A DNA stretch of 64,000 nt, from positions 1 to 64,000 of the forward strand of contig CAXIBC010000002.1 in the NCBI GenBank assembly GCA_964022115.1, given 5' to 3'. Made by a program: the position numbers and the translations under genes. Positions 36,501 to 44,646 of this stretch are shown here, one piece after another; within the stretch, counting starts at the first letter, position 1, and each line of letters starts with the position of its first letter. The notes beneath the pieces were generated by a model, which was given only the letters and a program-made list of their open reading frames with translations, made no database searches and was not told the DNA's origin. The stretch comes from Oleispira sp964022115 (lineage in GTDB: Bacteria; Pseudomonadota; Gammaproteobacteria; Pseudomonadales; Oceanobacteraceae).

Positions 36501-37069
36501 GAATACATCCGTCGATTAAGGTTTCTATAAGATACATAGGCGTAATTACTTTGCCTAGGGTTAACATAGTAGTTACTGGGGTGATAACCGGCATCCGATT
36601 CGCACTCGACCCATGCATTAGTTTGGATAGTTCCAAGACCTAAACCTGTGCCAGAGCTAGGCGTCTCCCAAACCTGCCTATTAGGGTCACGGCGTAGAAA
36701 GTTATCTCTAAGTGTTCCGTACTTTTCAACTCTTGCTTTTGCATTTTGGCAAACCAAGGCATCGGGATGAAAGTACCTTTTTTTCGCTTCAGCGGTAAAG
36801 TCCTGTGAATTATCGCTGGTAGAATAATAATAAAGATCGGGATCAAAACCATCTTGGGAGGGGTAGCGAACTTGGGGATCATAGGTAGGCGCCTCTTCCT
36901 CCCATTTAGACATACTACGGGAAGTATCAATGGCAAAAACCGTATTCTGGCGCACACCAATGGCTTTACCTTGGTATATTTCTACATCATCGGCTAAGGC
37001 TTGGCTGATATAAAATACTGAGAGTAAGCCGCTAACAATAATGCGGTTGATAATAGTATTAGCGATCAC
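33599..37069 (-). CDS. pilY1: PilY1/PilC-type pilus-tip adhesin with VWA and beta-propeller
   Basis: 1156 residues, typical PilY1 length. A signal peptide (ends SQALA) precedes a von Willebrand A domain whose MIDAS is seen as FAIDTSRSMS (~46) with ILFTDGAPS later (~375). The C-terminal half carries the PilC_Neisseria propeller (VFLYVGMRRGGRNYYALDVSDP). Two Ca-loop-like DxNxDxxxD sequences occur: DKNQDAIVD and DFNGDQISD; the latter matches the regulatory calcium site of PilY1. A proline-rich linker and a six-Cys tail end the protein. PilY1 is exported with type IV pili, promotes adhesion and opposes retraction. GTG start, GTGA overlap with the upstream small gene. Confidence 0.9.
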   Translation of the reverse strand: MIANTIINRIIVSGLLSVFYISQALADDVEIYQGKAIGVRQNTVFAIDTSRSMSKWEEEAPTYDPQVRYPSQDGFDPDLYYYSTSDNSQDFTAEAKKRYFHPDALVCQNAKARVEKYGTLRDNFLRRDPNRQVWETPSSGTGLGLGTIQTNAWVECESDAGYHPSNYYVNPRQSNYAYVSYRNLNRRMYSRLWRNPIRRIFSGNYLNYQRTLGDSSNSGERATRISLTQDAVKHVINTINGIRIGLMRFSSNNEGGFVDVAVDNIENIRSQIVTQVDSYFAWGGTPLSETYYEAAMYLKGQAVGFGRDSRSVVKENDDVVLQRNSTHGMVEGPTSELKSIPTPSVDPSRTSAGSSYYKSPITNSCQSDSSIILFTDGAPSVDESSNAAIRDLIKNIDFPNDPDAELQLSKDCSGNGGCADELAYYLFNYDQNPDLPGIQRIRTHVVGGFLDDTDPDSVAGEKLMKSIAKHGAGKYLAADSYETLVKALEATVGSVADTPATFVAPAISANSYNSLEHLDELYYAMFEPSGSAKWRGNLKSYRLSGDGTIRDSKGDKAVNSDGLFDPSSRSYWTDPAIRDGEKITLGGAASLLIAKDKIFTHLASTTDAPLTDTLTTTSISKDMLGIPSDSTSAEHEAVINWGNRVDELDPNASRREMEDPLHSRPVVINYKSEKDSSGKIIHDSAVFVATNSGFLHAFKADKNNFENYFSYIPKELLPNLAAYKNGATVADKVYGLDGPITYWHQDKNQDAIVDADEKVFLYVGMRRGGRNYYALDVSDPKQPKFAWQITGNSGAFSNLGQTWSAMTLAKVPWRGAEKIVLFFGGGYDPIEDERTSFAAHNSGNSIYMVDALTGELLWQASNRDADLNIADMESSFVADIRTVDFNGDQISDYLYASDVGGKIWRIDINKSTTGANDFAQAGVIFDANGDPSSNYQRFYYSPSISYQAQKGQAHLTLSIGSGYRAHPLENTPADSFYIIKDYNITASPESYTTVTPKLLATIGTESSDQEIHRGWKMLLEGQSEKVLAKALTTNDSVYFTTFEPASEATSPGQCNGGAGIGRGYQIKLPKNPKEPPEVLPPTIFEPEVPPPPPEVFLTTTTGDKEFCAENPSHESCNQEPTDKCETAGAIVLSGTESIGEGISRCALLKKTFWREN

Positions 37070-37428
37070 TGTAATAACCTCTTATCCAATTCACTTTCAC
37101 CCCATTCGATATAGTTAATATTTCGTGAGTTTTTATAGTACTGCAGCTGAATACGCTCTGACCTTTTCTCTAGGGAGATTTCCAGTAACTCTTCAATCGC
37201 CGTTTTTTGACCCTTGACCAATAAAATCGTTTTTGGCGTGATATTTAGAATTGAGTCTGGGCAGCGAGAACATAAGGGGGTTTTTAGCGCACCATTAGCG
37301 CTATCAGAAAGGCTGCGTATCACCTTAATTTGTTTGGGGCTAGTGAGAATGTTGGCGGTTATCGATGCGCCATAGCTCAACCAAGGTGTTAAGCAGGTAA
37401 TTATTAAGATTATTATTTTTTTTGTCAT
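37066..37428 (-). CDS. Small exported protein between pilX and pilY1
   Basis: 120 residues, no recognised family. Signal peptide MTKKIIILIITCLTPWLSYGAS, then a mature part containing CSRCPDS (a C-x2-C pair, ~52) and a charged C-terminus ending GESELDKRLLQ. It is 5 bp from pilX and overlaps pilY1, so it is part of the pilus mini-operon. It may help PilY1 folding or incorporation by analogy with small genes in pilin-assembly operons; that is inference. Confidence 0.65.
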   Translation of the reverse strand: MTKKIIILIITCLTPWLSYGASITANILTSPKQIKVIRSLSDSANGALKTPLCSRCPDSILNITPKTILLVKGQKTAIEELLEISLEKRSERIQLQYYKNSRNINYIEWGESELDKRLLQ

Positions 37429-37433
37429 AGTAT

Positions 37434-37988
37434 TTAATTCAATGCGTGAAGTGAGGGATTGAGCCCTGGAAAACTTAAGCCGGTTTGTTGGTTATTAAAT
37501 TTATTTCTTATGGGGACAGACGCTCTAGAATTCAGGTTAAAGCGATAATTTATTCTTTGTCCAACTTCTTCACCAGAAGAAAGTGCGATATGGCCTGCAG
37601 GTGCCGGATTAGGAGTAGAAATATGAATCACGTTGGAGTCTAAATCGATATTGGCGTTCGCGGCATCAGATTCTAATTCAGCCGGTAAGTATTCTTTTTC
37701 ACCATCTTGGTTGATTTGAAATGACCTTAATGGTCTTGCGAGTAAGTTATCTCCCGAGACAGAGTCATTAAAGGCCGTTAACCAAAATTCTTGATCACTT
37801 TGAGCGGCATTAAACAGTTGCTCTTGATGTTGGATATTCGCAATAATTTTTGTTTGTAAGCCAGAACGCTGCAGGCTAGTTATTGAAATGATGGTAATTG
37901 CGGTTAATAGTACAAGGCTAATGGCCAAAGCTGAGCCCGATTGTGACTTTACAATTTTTCGCTTGCTGAAGGAGGACAGATGTTTCAT
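37434..37988 (-). CDS. pilX: PilX-type minor pilin-like protein
   Basis: About 184 residues. The N-terminal hydrophobic helix after a short basic leader (QSGSALAISLVLLTAITIISITSLQRSG, then ANIQHQEQLFNAAQSDQEFW) fits the PilX N-terminal domain of type IV pilus minor pilins. The prepilin cleavage point would follow the Gly of QSG. PilX works with PilY1 at the pilus tip. The usual companions FimT, PilV, PilW and PilE are not here. ATG 37988 is preferred over TTG 38003, though neither has a clear ribosome-binding site. Confidence 0.75.
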   Translation of the reverse strand: MKHLSSFSKRKIVKSQSGSALAISLVLLTAITIISITSLQRSGLQTKIIANIQHQEQLFNAAQSDQEFWLTAFNDSVSGDNLLARPLRSFQINQDGEKEYLPAELESDAANANIDLDSNVIHISTPNPAPAGHIALSSGEEVGQRINYRFNLNSRASVPIRNKFNNQQTGLSFPGLNPSLHALN

Positions 37989-38040
37989 ATAAGCATTTTG
38001 CAACTTTAGTATGACAATAGGATGACATACTAAAGGTTAG

Positions 38041-38071
38041 GTAACTTTCTTAAAGTAACTTAATGTAACTT
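38041..38071 (-). promoter_or_regulatory. Three direct AAGTTAC repeats upstream of pilX
   Basis: On the minus strand, AAGTTAC occurs three times (plus-strand GTAACTT at 38041, 38055 and 38065), spaced 14 and 10 bp. It lies 53-83 bp upstream of the pilX ATG at 37988 and could be a regulator-binding array. The rest of the 38004-38189 gap shows nothing distinct. Confidence 0.4.
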
Positions 38072-38189
38072 AGACCCTTTAAAGTGCAATAATGTGAGGC
38101 AGTTCATCATAACAACTCATTGTACCGATGTTATTGATAACAAGGTTTTTTTATTAGGCCGCTATTCGCTAACCCAATGCTGGATTATT

Positions 38190-38990
38190 TTAGGATAATA
38201 ACCTTAGGGTATCCTCTGTACTGGCATTAGCTTGGCTTTGAAGCGCTAATTGTGCTTGTTGTTTAATGCGTTCAATAACCATCTGGCTGACAAGTTTGGC
38301 AATATCGGCATCTTCTATTCGGCTGCGCGCACCTTGGCTATTTTCTTCTTCATTGCTTAAGCGTTCAATGCTGGTATCTATATTATTATTGATAGCACCA
38401 AGCTCTGAGCGCCGTACGCTAACAACTTGCTGCAAAGACTCTAGCTCAGTGAGGTTGACCTCTGCTGTTTGAGTAGAAAAATCGAGCTGCTTTAAGCCTT
38501 GCTGAATTGGCTCAGCGGTCGTATTCGGCGCAAGGCTGATGACTTCTGTCGCTTTATCCCCTAGTTGAAAGTTCAACTCACGGCTGCTGCTAGACTGTTG
38601 GAAGAGCGGCTTATCATTGAAGGCAGATTGCTCGATGATTTGATTGATTTGTTGTGTGATTTGGCCAGCTTCTAGCTTGAGTATGTCGCGGTCTGCGTCG
38701 TTGAGTATGCCGTTACCTTGCTGAATGGCCAGTTCTTGTAAACGCTGCATACCCATGGCAATTCCTGCTAGCGCTCCTTGCTCAGTTTCAATTAAGGATT
38801 TTGCCTCAAGACCATTGCGCTGAGCTTGCTGTATAGCAGAAATTTGGCTAGAAAAACGGCTTGTGATGGCAAGCCCGGCGGCGTCATCAGCGGCACTATT
38901 AATGCGTTTGCCACTACTTATCTGGCTAGACGTTTTATTCAGGGTTTGGCTGTGGTCGATAATATTATTGTGGGTATTAATAGAAGTCAT
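38190..38990 (-). CDS. Solitary short flagellin-like protein
   Basis: 266 residues. It has both flagellin ends: N-terminal ISSGKRINSAADDAAGLAITSRF followed by the D1 helices (QRLQELAIQQGNG), and C-terminal SRIEDADIAKLVSQMVIERIKQQAQLALQSQAN. The variable D2/D3 region is nearly absent. Compared with typical flagellins (from memory), the first D0 helix between INT and RINSA is about seven residues shorter. No hook, cap or chaperone genes are nearby. It may be a minor flagellin or an alternative filament protein. Its neighbours are pilus genes and the envelope operon. Confidence 0.8.
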   Translation of the reverse strand: MTSINTHNNIIDHSQTLNKTSSQISSGKRINSAADDAAGLAITSRFSSQISAIQQAQRNGLEAKSLIETEQGALAGIAMGMQRLQELAIQQGNGILNDADRDILKLEAGQITQQINQIIEQSAFNDKPLFQQSSSSRELNFQLGDKATEVISLAPNTTAEPIQQGLKQLDFSTQTAEVNLTELESLQQVVSVRRSELGAINNNIDTSIERLSNEEENSQGARSRIEDADIAKLVSQMVIERIKQQAQLALQSQANASTEDTLRLLS

Positions 38991-39067
38991 GTAAGCAGTC
39001 TCTAGCTCAACCAGTGCCTACCATAGTATCGTATTAGAGTAATTTTTATACTGACTAGTCTTATAAG

Positions 39068-39886
39068 TCATATAGAAGTCGGATCATTTTTAGGGCGTAA
39101 AATATAGCGATTAATTCGCTCATGGGGTATTTGTTTAGGCTGCTCAAACCCTTGCCAAGCATGTTGTAAAAATAACTTCGAAGCGGGCACGAGCTCAATA
39201 TTTTGCGCCGCTAAGGTTGGTAATTGCTGTGCCAAAAAAGCATGAGATTCTGCATAGGGGTGGCCTATTATGACGGCGCGCCCAGTTTTATGAGCTATCT
39301 TTAATGCTTTATTCCACTGCTCTGTAAGCGCCGCTTGACTCTTATCGTTATCTAAAAAGATATGGCGACGTAAGGCCGGCAAGTGATGCTTGAGCGCTTG
39401 CTGGTAAGCTACGGAATGGGGGGAGGTGAGGCTATCGATAAAATAGAGCTGTTTATCTTGTAAGGTTTCCATTACCCACTGCATGGCTTGTTTATCTTGG
39501 GTTAAGGCACTCCCCATATGATTATTAATGCCTTGAATATGAGGGATAGAAGCGATGGCGTGACTGAGGGTTTGCTGAAATTCAATTTTCGATAGTCCTT
39601 GAGTCAATGCCCCTGGGCCAAGTGGGGCAGTGCTCGAATTTTCCATCGGGGCGTGCAAGATGATTTCTTTTTGCCGTTGGTAGGCTTTTAATGCCAGCGT
39701 TTTCGCATAGGGAGTATGAGGCAAAAAAGCGAGGGTGAGTGGCCCTTCTAGCTCAACCATGGCATTGCCTAATGAATAGTTATTACCGATATCGTCGATG
39801 ATAATAACCAGTTGGGCACTCTGGGCTTGAGGTAGATGACTCAGGCCTAGAGTAAAGATAATGAGCAATAAAAAGTGGTTCATCAT
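39068..39886 (-). CDS. yibQ: Divergent polysaccharide deacetylase-family protein (YibQ)
   Basis: 272 residues. Signal peptide ends PQAQSA; the fold starts QLVIIIDDIGNNYSLGNAM, with LAFLPHTPYAK, EIILHAPMEN and GINNHMGSALT (metal-site-like His residues) and VIIGHPYAES near the end. This is the periplasmic divergent deacetylase family found after envC/ctpA in many gammaproteobacteria; its substrate is not established. The gene is 13 bp downstream of ctpA. Confidence 0.85.
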   Translation of the reverse strand: MMNHFLLLIIFTLGLSHLPQAQSAQLVIIIDDIGNNYSLGNAMVELEGPLTLAFLPHTPYAKTLALKAYQRQKEIILHAPMENSSTAPLGPGALTQGLSKIEFQQTLSHAIASIPHIQGINNHMGSALTQDKQAMQWVMETLQDKQLYFIDSLTSPHSVAYQQALKHHLPALRRHIFLDNDKSQAALTEQWNKALKIAHKTGRAVIIGHPYAESHAFLAQQLPTLAAQNIELVPASKLFLQHAWQGFEQPKQIPHERINRYILRPKNDPTSI

Positions 39887-39899
39887 GCCGATATCAAAA

Positions 39900-41267
39900 T
39901 TACTCTTGTGACGTACTATCTAGCGCACTGCTAATGGGCTGGGCATACCGCTGAAAAACCCCCCAGCCTTTTAATAAGGTATAGGCCTGATACAACTGAA
40001 AATCTTTACTTAATAGATTATCGGCTACCTTATGGTCTGCCATTTTATTTTTCGCCTTGTCGGCTTGGCCATTGGAGAGGTGGCCAGGCAAATCACTTTC
40101 TTTATAATAGCTTTGCTCGTAAGTCGTAACTTCACTTTGCTCGACATGAACATCCGGTTGTATGCCTTGGGCTTGAATCGAGCGTCCTCTTGGGGTGAAG
40201 TAGCGTGCCGTGGTGAGTTTGATCGCTTTGTCACCACCAATTGGCAGAACGCTTTGGACCGAACCTTTACCAAACGATTGTGTACCCACAATAATCGCCC
40301 GCTTATGATCTTGTAGCGCTCCGGCGACAATCTCCGAGGCTGAGGCAGAGCCCCCGTTGATCAAAACAATGAGCGGAATGTTTGCGGCTATGGTCGTTGG
40401 GCTAGCAGAATAGCGAAAATCCGATTCGCTGATTCTACCTTCGGTATATACGATTAGGCCTGAGCTTAAGAAAGCATCGGATACTTCAACGGCGGCGTCT
40501 AATACCCCACCAGGGTTATTACGTAGGTCTAATATTAGGCCCTTAAGAGGGGTTTTATTGTTTGTCGCTTTATCTTGTAATTTCTTAATGGCGCTTAATG
40601 TTTCACGGCCACTTTTATCTTGAAACTGGGTAATGCGCAAATAGCCAATACCATCACCTAGGTCTTCACTGCGTACGCTAGCGACTTTAATTTCGGCTCT
40701 GGTAAGTACAAAATCTAATAGCTCGGTTTCCCCCTCACGGCGAATGCTCAGCTCGATGTCGGTACCGGGTTCGCCTCGCATTTTGTCGATGGCATTAGTG
40801 AGAGACATCTCACGTACCGGTTCACCATCTAGAGAGATGATAAAGTCTCCCGACTTAATGCCGGCTTTTTCGGCTGGGGTATCATCAATCGGACTTACGA
40901 CCTTGATCAGGCCATCTTCAATGCCAACCTCGATGCCAAGGCCGCCAAATTTGCCGGTCGTATGTTCTTGCAGGTCACTAAAATCTTCGGGTAATAAATA
41001 ATCAGAGTGAGGATCAAGATTACTCAACATGCCATCAATCGCGTATTGCAATAAGGTCTTATCGTCTACGGGTTCAACATAGGAGCTGCGAATACGATCA
41101 AAAATTTCAGTGAAATTACGCAGATCTTGCAGTGGCAGTTGGCCTTCTTGCGTGGGTGCGGTATCCGCAATTAACCCTTCGTTAGCGGCTATTGCCTGTA
41201 GGCTAACGAGCGCGCTGGCACTAAACAAGGTGGCGAATACGAGCTGTTTGAACATGCTATTTCCCAT
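39900..41267 (-). CDS. ctpA: Carboxyl-terminal processing protease CtpA (S41)
   Basis: 455 residues. Signal peptide (cleavage near AIAAN), a PDZ domain (~90-170; GKFGGLGIEVG, GIKSGDFIISLDG) and an S41 protease core. The catalytic Ser is in INGGSASASEIVAGAL (~315) and the Lys in GTQSFGKGSVQ (~340). Periplasmic CtpA-type proteases degrade murein hydrolases and other envelope proteins and are often guided by a TPR lipoprotein (LbcA in Pseudomonas). Placed right after envC, it fits a role in cell-wall turnover. Confidence 0.93.
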   Translation of the reverse strand: MGNSMFKQLVFATLFSASALVSLQAIAANEGLIADTAPTQEGQLPLQDLRNFTEIFDRIRSSYVEPVDDKTLLQYAIDGMLSNLDPHSDYLLPEDFSDLQEHTTGKFGGLGIEVGIEDGLIKVVSPIDDTPAEKAGIKSGDFIISLDGEPVREMSLTNAIDKMRGEPGTDIELSIRREGETELLDFVLTRAEIKVASVRSEDLGDGIGYLRITQFQDKSGRETLSAIKKLQDKATNNKTPLKGLILDLRNNPGGVLDAAVEVSDAFLSSGLIVYTEGRISESDFRYSASPTTIAANIPLIVLINGGSASASEIVAGALQDHKRAIIVGTQSFGKGSVQSVLPIGGDKAIKLTTARYFTPRGRSIQAQGIQPDVHVEQSEVTTYEQSYYKESDLPGHLSNGQADKAKNKMADHKVADNLLSKDFQLYQAYTLLKGWGVFQRYAQPISSALDSTSQE

Positions 41268-41280
41268 GCAGTATAAATCC

Positions 41281-42411
41281 TTAATTACGACCTAGCCAAG
41301 CGGCGGGATCTTGTGGAATACCCTTGTGTCTTATTTCAAAATACAAGCGAGGTTCCTGAAAACCACCCGAAGCTCCTAGGGTAGCGATATTCTCACCTTG
41401 GTAAACCCAGTCACCAACGGATTTTAATAAACTTTGATTGCGGGCGTACAAGGTTAAATAACCATCACCATGATCAATGATTAATAATAGCCCAAAACCT
41501 CGCAGCCAGTCGCTAAAGACAATACGGCCATGATGTACAGCCGTAATGGCCGAGCCTTCGTAACCCTTCATTAACCAACCTTGCCACTTACTTCGAGCTT
41601 GCGCATTGTTATTACCAAAGGCTTTGATAATGCGGCCTTTGCTGGGTCTTGGCAACTTGCCTTTTAATGAGCGAATAGGGCGGGCATCTTGTTTGCGTAC
41701 ACTATTATCTAATAAAGTCGCGACTTCGGTAATCAACTGCTGTAAACGCTTGCGGTCTTTTTGTTTTTGATTGAGGTCGTTACTCTTTTGCTGACGGCGA
41801 GCCGCTAAGCTAGCCAGTAATTTTTTATGCTGCTTTTTTTCGTCATTGAGCTGCTTATTCTCTTTTAATAAAGAATTTTCAGTTTTTATGAGCGCACTTT
41901 GCTGAGTCAGAATCTCGTTTTCAATATTGTTTAAACGTTTCAAATTAACGATTAACGATTGAATATTTTCCATCCGCGCTTGGTTAAAATATTCATAATA
42001 TTTCAACATGCGGCTGATCTGTTGAGGATCGTCTTGGTTTAATAAGACCTTGATTGAACCTTGATTGCCGAGTTTCTGAGCGCCAGATATTTGCTTAGCG
42101 AGCTGCTGTTTTTGCTCGGTCTTAAGGAAGCGAAGCTGTTTTTGTTCCCCTTGTAGTATTTTCAAACGGGCGCGCTCGGCATTTAATTGAGTGCGTGTCG
42201 CATCAATCTTCTTTGCGCTCGCGCCGATTTTTTCATCGGATAAGCGTAATTGTTGGTTAAGCTTATCGTATTCTGATTCGGTTTTTTTTAGCCAGAGCTC
42301 CAGCTTGTTAATTTCTTGCTGTAGCTTGGCAAGATCCGCTTCCTCGTCAGCCCAACTCACTTGCGTGAGTTGGCCGAGCACAAGGCAAAAAAGAAAAGCG
42401 ATCCGTATCAT
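41281..42411 (-). CDS. envC: Murein hydrolase activator EnvC-type (degenerate M23)
   Basis: 376 residues. Signal peptide ending SWADE, a long coiled coil (~25-230) and a LytM/M23 domain (~265-372). The zinc site is degenerate (RLYFEIRH where active enzymes have HxH), as in EnvC, which activates amidases rather than cutting peptidoglycan itself. It acts at the division septum with FtsEX and AmiB in known systems. It sits between gpmI and ctpA, a conserved operon order. Confidence 0.9.
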   Translation of the reverse strand: MIRIAFLFCLVLGQLTQVSWADEEADLAKLQQEINKLELWLKKTESEYDKLNQQLRLSDEKIGASAKKIDATRTQLNAERARLKILQGEQKQLRFLKTEQKQQLAKQISGAQKLGNQGSIKVLLNQDDPQQISRMLKYYEYFNQARMENIQSLIVNLKRLNNIENEILTQQSALIKTENSLLKENKQLNDEKKQHKKLLASLAARRQQKSNDLNQKQKDRKRLQQLITEVATLLDNSVRKQDARPIRSLKGKLPRPSKGRIIKAFGNNNAQARSKWQGWLMKGYEGSAITAVHHGRIVFSDWLRGFGLLLIIDHGDGYLTLYARNQSLLKSVGDWVYQGENIATLGASGGFQEPRLYFEIRHKGIPQDPAAWLGRN

Positions 42412-42448
42412 GATAGCGCTACCTAGGTTTTTATTATGAATAAACTAA

Positions 42449-43990
42449 TTAAACCGATTTCTTGATTAAATTAGTCCCCGACATCTCTGCCGGCTGAGCT
42501 AGGTTCATCATAGACAGTAGTGTCGGTGATACATCACATAAGCTACCTGGCTGGATACTGCGGCCATCGTTATGAGTATGAACATATACTAGGTCAACAG
42601 GGCCAGTGGTATGAGAGGTTAAAGGGCCTCCGGTTTCTGGGTTAACCATCTGCTCGGCATTACCATGATCGGCAGTAATTAGGCACTCACCTTTTACTTC
42701 AAGAATGGCATCGGTAATGCGTTTTAAGCATTGATCAATACACTCGGCGGCTTTTACTGCTGCAGAATATACTCCGGTATGACCGACCATATCACCGTTG
42801 GCGTAATTACAAACGATGAGATCGTGCTTACCACTTTTGATCGCTGCGACTAACTTATCGGTGAGCTCAGGAGCGTTCATTTCTGGCTGCAGATCATAAG
42901 TTGCTACGTCTGGGGAAGGCACGAGAATACGTTCTTCACCTGGGTATAAGTCTTCACGGCCACCCGAAAAGAAGAAGGTAACGTGGGCGTATTTTTCAGT
43001 TTCAGCGATGCGCAGCTGGTTTAAACCTAGGTTAGCAACGTATTCACCAATGCCATTCACAATTGTGGCTGGGGGATATGCACAGCTGGCAGGAATATCT
43101 GCGGCGTATTCGGTGAGCATGACATAATCGGCTAATTTAGGGATGACATTGCGGGTAAAGCCAGTGAATTCAGGTTCAACAAAAGCACGGGTAATTTCAC
43201 GGGCACGGTCAGGGCGGAAGTTCATAAAGATAATGCTATCACCATCTTCAACCTTGCCACCTTCTTTGATAATAGTTGCACCAACAAACTCATCGTCTTC
43301 ACCGCGGGCATAAGCGGCTTCTAATGCGGCGATGCCAGTTTCCGCCTGGTAGGCGGCTTTGGCTTCTGTCATGGCGACATAAGCTGGCTCGATACGTTCC
43401 CAGCGGTTATCACGATCCATGGCGTAATAACGCCCAGTTAAGGTGGCAATTGAGCCTGTGCCTAATTCGTCCAATTTGGCTTGTAGGCCATTAATCGAAG
43501 GAGCGGCGCTACGCGGTGGCATATCACGGCCATCTAAGATGCCGTGTACATAGAGCTTAGTAATGCCACGCTTTACGGCCATTTCGCAAGCAGCAAAGAT
43601 TTGATCTTCATGACTATGTACGCCACCTGGGGATAATAAGCCCGCAATATGAACGGCGCCGCCATTGGCTTTGGCTTTATCTATGGCTTGGCATAATACG
43701 TCATTATTGAAGAATTCACCGTCTGCTACGTCTTTATTAATACGGGTGAAGTTTTGATAGACGATGCGGCCAGCGCCAAGGTTCATGTGACCTACTTCAG
43801 AGTTACCCATCTGGCCTTCAGGTAAACCAACAGCGTTACCAGAGGTTTGAATAAGGGCGTTGGGGTAGGTTTTTAGTAGCGCATCCCAGGTTGGGGTATG
43901 AGCATTGGCAATAGCGTTATGTTCTGTTTCATCGCGATGGCCCCAGCCATCAAGGATAATGAGTGCAGTTGGAGTGCGGGTCTGGCTCAT
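42449..43990 (-). CDS. gpmI: 2,3-bisphosphoglycerate-independent phosphoglycerate mutase GpmI
   Basis: 513 residues, family length. It interconverts 3- and 2-phosphoglycerate in glycolysis using two Mn2+. Signatures: LIILDGWGHR near the N-terminus, the phosphoserine site MGNSEVGHMNLGAGR (~62), HGILDGRDMPPRSA (~145), LTGRYYAMDRDNRW and the metal-binding ITADHGNAEQM (~445). First gene of the gpmI-envC-ctpA-yibQ operon. The 165-bp gap to the divergent rhodanese gene holds the two promoters. Confidence 0.97.
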   Translation of the reverse strand: MSQTRTPTALIILDGWGHRDETEHNAIANAHTPTWDALLKTYPNALIQTSGNAVGLPEGQMGNSEVGHMNLGAGRIVYQNFTRINKDVADGEFFNNDVLCQAIDKAKANGGAVHIAGLLSPGGVHSHEDQIFAACEMAVKRGITKLYVHGILDGRDMPPRSAAPSINGLQAKLDELGTGSIATLTGRYYAMDRDNRWERIEPAYVAMTEAKAAYQAETGIAALEAAYARGEDDEFVGATIIKEGGKVEDGDSIIFMNFRPDRAREITRAFVEPEFTGFTRNVIPKLADYVMLTEYAADIPASCAYPPATIVNGIGEYVANLGLNQLRIAETEKYAHVTFFFSGGREDLYPGEERILVPSPDVATYDLQPEMNAPELTDKLVAAIKSGKHDLIVCNYANGDMVGHTGVYSAAVKAAECIDQCLKRITDAILEVKGECLITADHGNAEQMVNPETGGPLTSHTTGPVDLVYVHTHNDGRSIQPGSLCDVSPTLLSMMNLAQPAEMSGTNLIKKSV

Positions 43991-44155
43991 AATAGTAATA
44001 ACTCTAATAAATTAACGTGAGTAGACAAAAAATATTGTGCCTATTCTAGCGAATCTGTGGCCTTGCGTCATTTTCTATTCTTTTTCGGGCTGTGGCTGGT
44101 TATACTGCCGCCTTTGATCCTCTTATCAGTCAACCAAATAGGCAGTAAATAGGTT

Positions 44156-44569
44156 ATGGAACAAGCTTTCGAATTTATTAATAATAACTGGATGTTAGTC
44201 AGTGTATGGGGCGCATTTTTAGCGGCCTTTTTGTGGGATAACAACCAGCGTAGCGGGGCGAGTATCAGCTCAGCGCAAGCGACACAGATGATCAATAAGC
44301 AAGATGCTGTGGTATTGGATATTCGTGATAAGAAGGATTTTGAGGCGGGTCATTTAGCCAATGCCATCAATATTCCTTATGCCTCGTTGAGCGAACGTAT
44401 GGCAGAGCTTGAATCTTCGAAAGAACACCCCATTGTATTAGTATGCAAGTCTGGCCAGAGTGTTGGTATGGCGGGCAAAACCTTGAAACAGAAAGGTTTT
44501 GAGGTCTACCGCTTAAGCGGTGGTATGTTGGAGTGGACGAACCAGAACCTTCCGCTTGTTACAAAATAG
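44156..44569 (+). CDS. Membrane-anchored rhodanese-domain protein (YibN type)
   Basis: 137 residues. An N-terminal membrane helix (MLVSVWGAFLAAFLW) is followed by a rhodanese domain: VLDIRDKKDFEAGHLANAINIPY and the active-site loop VCKSGQSVGMA, where the Cys can carry persulfide sulfur. The conserved gene order rhodanese-grxC-secB of related bacteria lacks grxC here. YibN homologues are linked to inner-membrane protein biogenesis and sulfur transfer. Confidence 0.9.
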   Translation: MEQAFEFINNNWMLVSVWGAFLAAFLWDNNQRSGASISSAQATQMINKQDAVVLDIRDKKDFEAGHLANAINIPYASLSERMAELESSKEHPIVLVCKSGQSVGMAGKTLKQKGFEVYRLSGGMLEWTNQNLPLVTK

Positions 44570-44646
44570 TAAAAAATAGTAAGTAATTAGAGAGTACCGC
44601 CTAGGGCTGGTGCCGATGAAAAATAAATAAAAATTAAGGAATTATC

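Noticed and set aside
34882..36960. Several 60-106-residue frames within pilY1
   Set aside because: They are alternative-frame shadows of one continuous 1156-residue gene with intact motifs.
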